A stretch of 64,000 nt of DNA from Acidobacteriota bacterium (lineage in GTDB: Bacteria > Acidobacteriota > JAAYUB01): assembly GCA_018001935.1 (NCBI GenBank), contig JAGNHB010000019.1:19416-83415 (forward strand). Reading direction: 5' to 3'. The position numbers and the translations under genes are program-made. Of this stretch, positions 63,971 to 64,000 are shown piece after piece. Numbering within the stretch: the stretch's first letter is position 1; each line of letters starts with the position of its first letter. The notes under the pieces were generated by a model, which saw nothing but the letters and a program-made list of their open reading frames with translations, was not told the DNA's origin and made no database searches.

Positions 63971-64000
63971 GTGCTGCCCGAAATCAGAACCGAACCCGAC
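63971..64000 (+). CDS. Start of a gene cut by the right edge
   Basis: GTG 63971 opens a frame reading MLPEIRTEPD to the window end, with GGAGGAGG 9-16 bases upstream and a good promoter. Ten codons are too few to name it. A GGGCACTTC / GAAGTGCTGCCC near-dyad spans the leader (63921-63980), which could be an operator or an insertion-sequence end. Confidence 0.45.
   Translation, partial: MLPEIRTEPD

Overview
The window is GC-rich, densely coded DNA from a Gram-negative bacterium. Evidence for that is an OmpA-family protein, YidC with a large periplasmic domain, type IVa pilus genes and a sigma-54-type activator. No marker settles the phylum. The mix of gene order, WspA-like chemoreceptors, PilSR, a dockerin-ended surface protein and many intergenic palindromes is compatible with Acidobacteriota or a deltaproteobacterial-type lineage, but this is inference. 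No prophage, CRISPR array, tRNA or rRNA was seen.

Layout. 1-9.3 kb is a signalling block: a hybrid histidine kinase cut by the left edge, a receiver-PAS-kinase-like protein whose phospho-acceptor His is replaced by Phe, a small RsbW-like ATPase, and two WspA-like chemoreceptors, the middle genes joined by 4-base overlaps. 9.4-11.8 kb is hisC-cmk-ribE. 11.9-15.7 kb holds an amino-acid permease flanked by two copies of a palindromic repeat, a secreted Ntn-type hydrolase and a small membrane protein. 16.0-20.1 kb is the conserved rpmH-rnpA-yidD-yidC-mnmE run. 20.1-29.4 kb has pilB, pilT and pilC, then a tightly overlapping unit pilS-pilR-ABC ATPase-FecCD/BtuC permease. 29.4-31.8 kb has an ECF sigma factor behind a Fur-like box, then an AT-richer patch with two inverted MITE-like repeats and a foreign-looking membrane protein coupled to a DMT-type transporter.

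32.9-42.9 kb holds a secreted protein, a long-chain acyl-CoA synthetase, a NifU-like protein with an ABC-2 exporter (one ATPase, two permeases), a nuclease, a threonine aldolase and a membrane-anchored alpha/beta hydrolase. 42.9-47.1 kb has smc converging on pilA; pilA has a -24/-12 (sigma-54) promoter that fits control by the PilR encoded about 20 kb away. 47.2-57.0 kb has a GT39-like glycosyltransferase, a membrane/spermidine-synthase fusion, and a 1410-residue secreted modular protein ending in a dockerin. 57.1-64 kb holds small secreted and membrane proteins, a broken cation-efflux gene, an OmpA-family protein, a TetR regulator, a beta-lactamase-fold hydrolase with a membrane tail, and the start of a gene cut by the right edge.

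The most unusual material is (i) the pseudokinase and WspA-like receptor cluster without CheA in view, (ii) several families of intergenic palindromes with variable arm number, and (iii) the modular dockerin protein. Promoters, starts and repeats were read by eye; no search or folding program was run.
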